Positions 63,947 to 64,000 of a stretch of DNA of 64,000 nucleotides are shown in pieces. The stretch spans positions 21,250,386-21,314,385 of the forward strand of contig JAJEKV010000003.1 of assembly GCA_021234155.1 (NCBI GenBank). The letters run 5' to 3'. Within the stretch, counting starts at the first letter, position 1. The number at the start of each line of letters is the position of its first letter. The position numbers and the translations under genes were made by a program. The notes beneath the pieces are model-generated. The model did not search any database, was not told the DNA's origin, and saw nothing but the letters and a program-made list of their open reading frames with translations. This stretch comes from Isoetes taiwanensis (lineage: Eukaryota; Streptophyta; Lycopodiopsida; Isoetales; Isoetaceae).

Positions 63947-64000
63947 CTTTTTACTTTCTCTATTCGGAATGCTCGTGCTACGCTCGAAATGGATATCTAT

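Overview
The window looks like nuclear DNA of a land plant. The signs are GT-AG introns, a multi-exon family-1 glycosyl hydrolase, a chromodomain Ty3/gypsy element primed by initiator tRNA-Met, L1-type LINEs, Copia gag remnants and tRNA-derived SINEs. The kinds of transposon-derived genes (DUF7869-like, DUF8039-like) and the amount of decayed non-LTR elements suggest a non-flowering lineage such as a lycophyte, fern or bryophyte. That placement is inference; no ribosomal or organellar marker is present.

Left part (0-11.8 kb): a multi-exon locus (about 1.4-7.0 kb) has an RGG-rich first exon, an exon with a ParB-like DGxxSVEA motif, a badly frame-broken 2-kb exon and a last exon with an FCP1/NIF-type HAD domain. 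Its introns carry arrays of short palindromes (CACGCC-A-GGCGTG). A second copy of the ParB-like exon lies at the right edge (62.8-63.8 kb) with the same splice phase; its introns carry other palindromes (TCGCGC-N3-GCGCGA) and a 40-bp hairpin. A LINE fragment (7.4-8.6 kb) and mostly featureless AT-rich DNA follow.

Centre-left (11.8-25.0 kb): one complete 13.1-kb Ty3/gypsy chromovirus with 1.64-kb LTRs, a GAGCT target duplication, PBS and PPT. It is inserted in a dispersed repeat whose unoccupied copy lies at 45.65-46.15 kb. Between the 5' LTR and gag it carries two extra genes, each behind its own TATA-like box. The first encodes a histone H3-like protein: an H3-type N-terminus, a long charged insert, and a full H3 histone fold. 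The second is unrecognised. gag-pol is present but frame-broken, with a chromodomain at the C-terminus.

Centre (25-45 kb): a decayed DUF7869-type transposase-like gene, an internally deleted LINE, a SINE with a GATA tail, and two decayed non-LTR elements of a second family. One of the latter is interrupted by a small TRIM-like element whose LTR contains a tRNA-Ala-like sequence. A nearly full L1-type LINE (38-44 kb) with an extra 3' reading frame and a Copia gag remnant follow.

Right part (46-64 kb): a two-exon gene whose intron is a nest of GGCGCC-centred inverted repeats; a candidate DNA transposon with TGACG subterminal repeats; a textbook 5'-truncated LINE insertion with an 18-bp target duplication; a beta-glucosidase-like GH1 gene; MITE-like inverted repeats; a gypsy gag remnant; and a DUF8039-like gene head-to-head with the second ParB-like copy.

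The region is dominated by nested mobile elements. The main points are the H3-carrying chromovirus, the TRIM-like element with a tRNA-like LTR, and the intron-specific palindrome arrays. Several frame-breaks and LTR differences cluster in short GC-rich patches, so part of the apparent decay may be consensus error.
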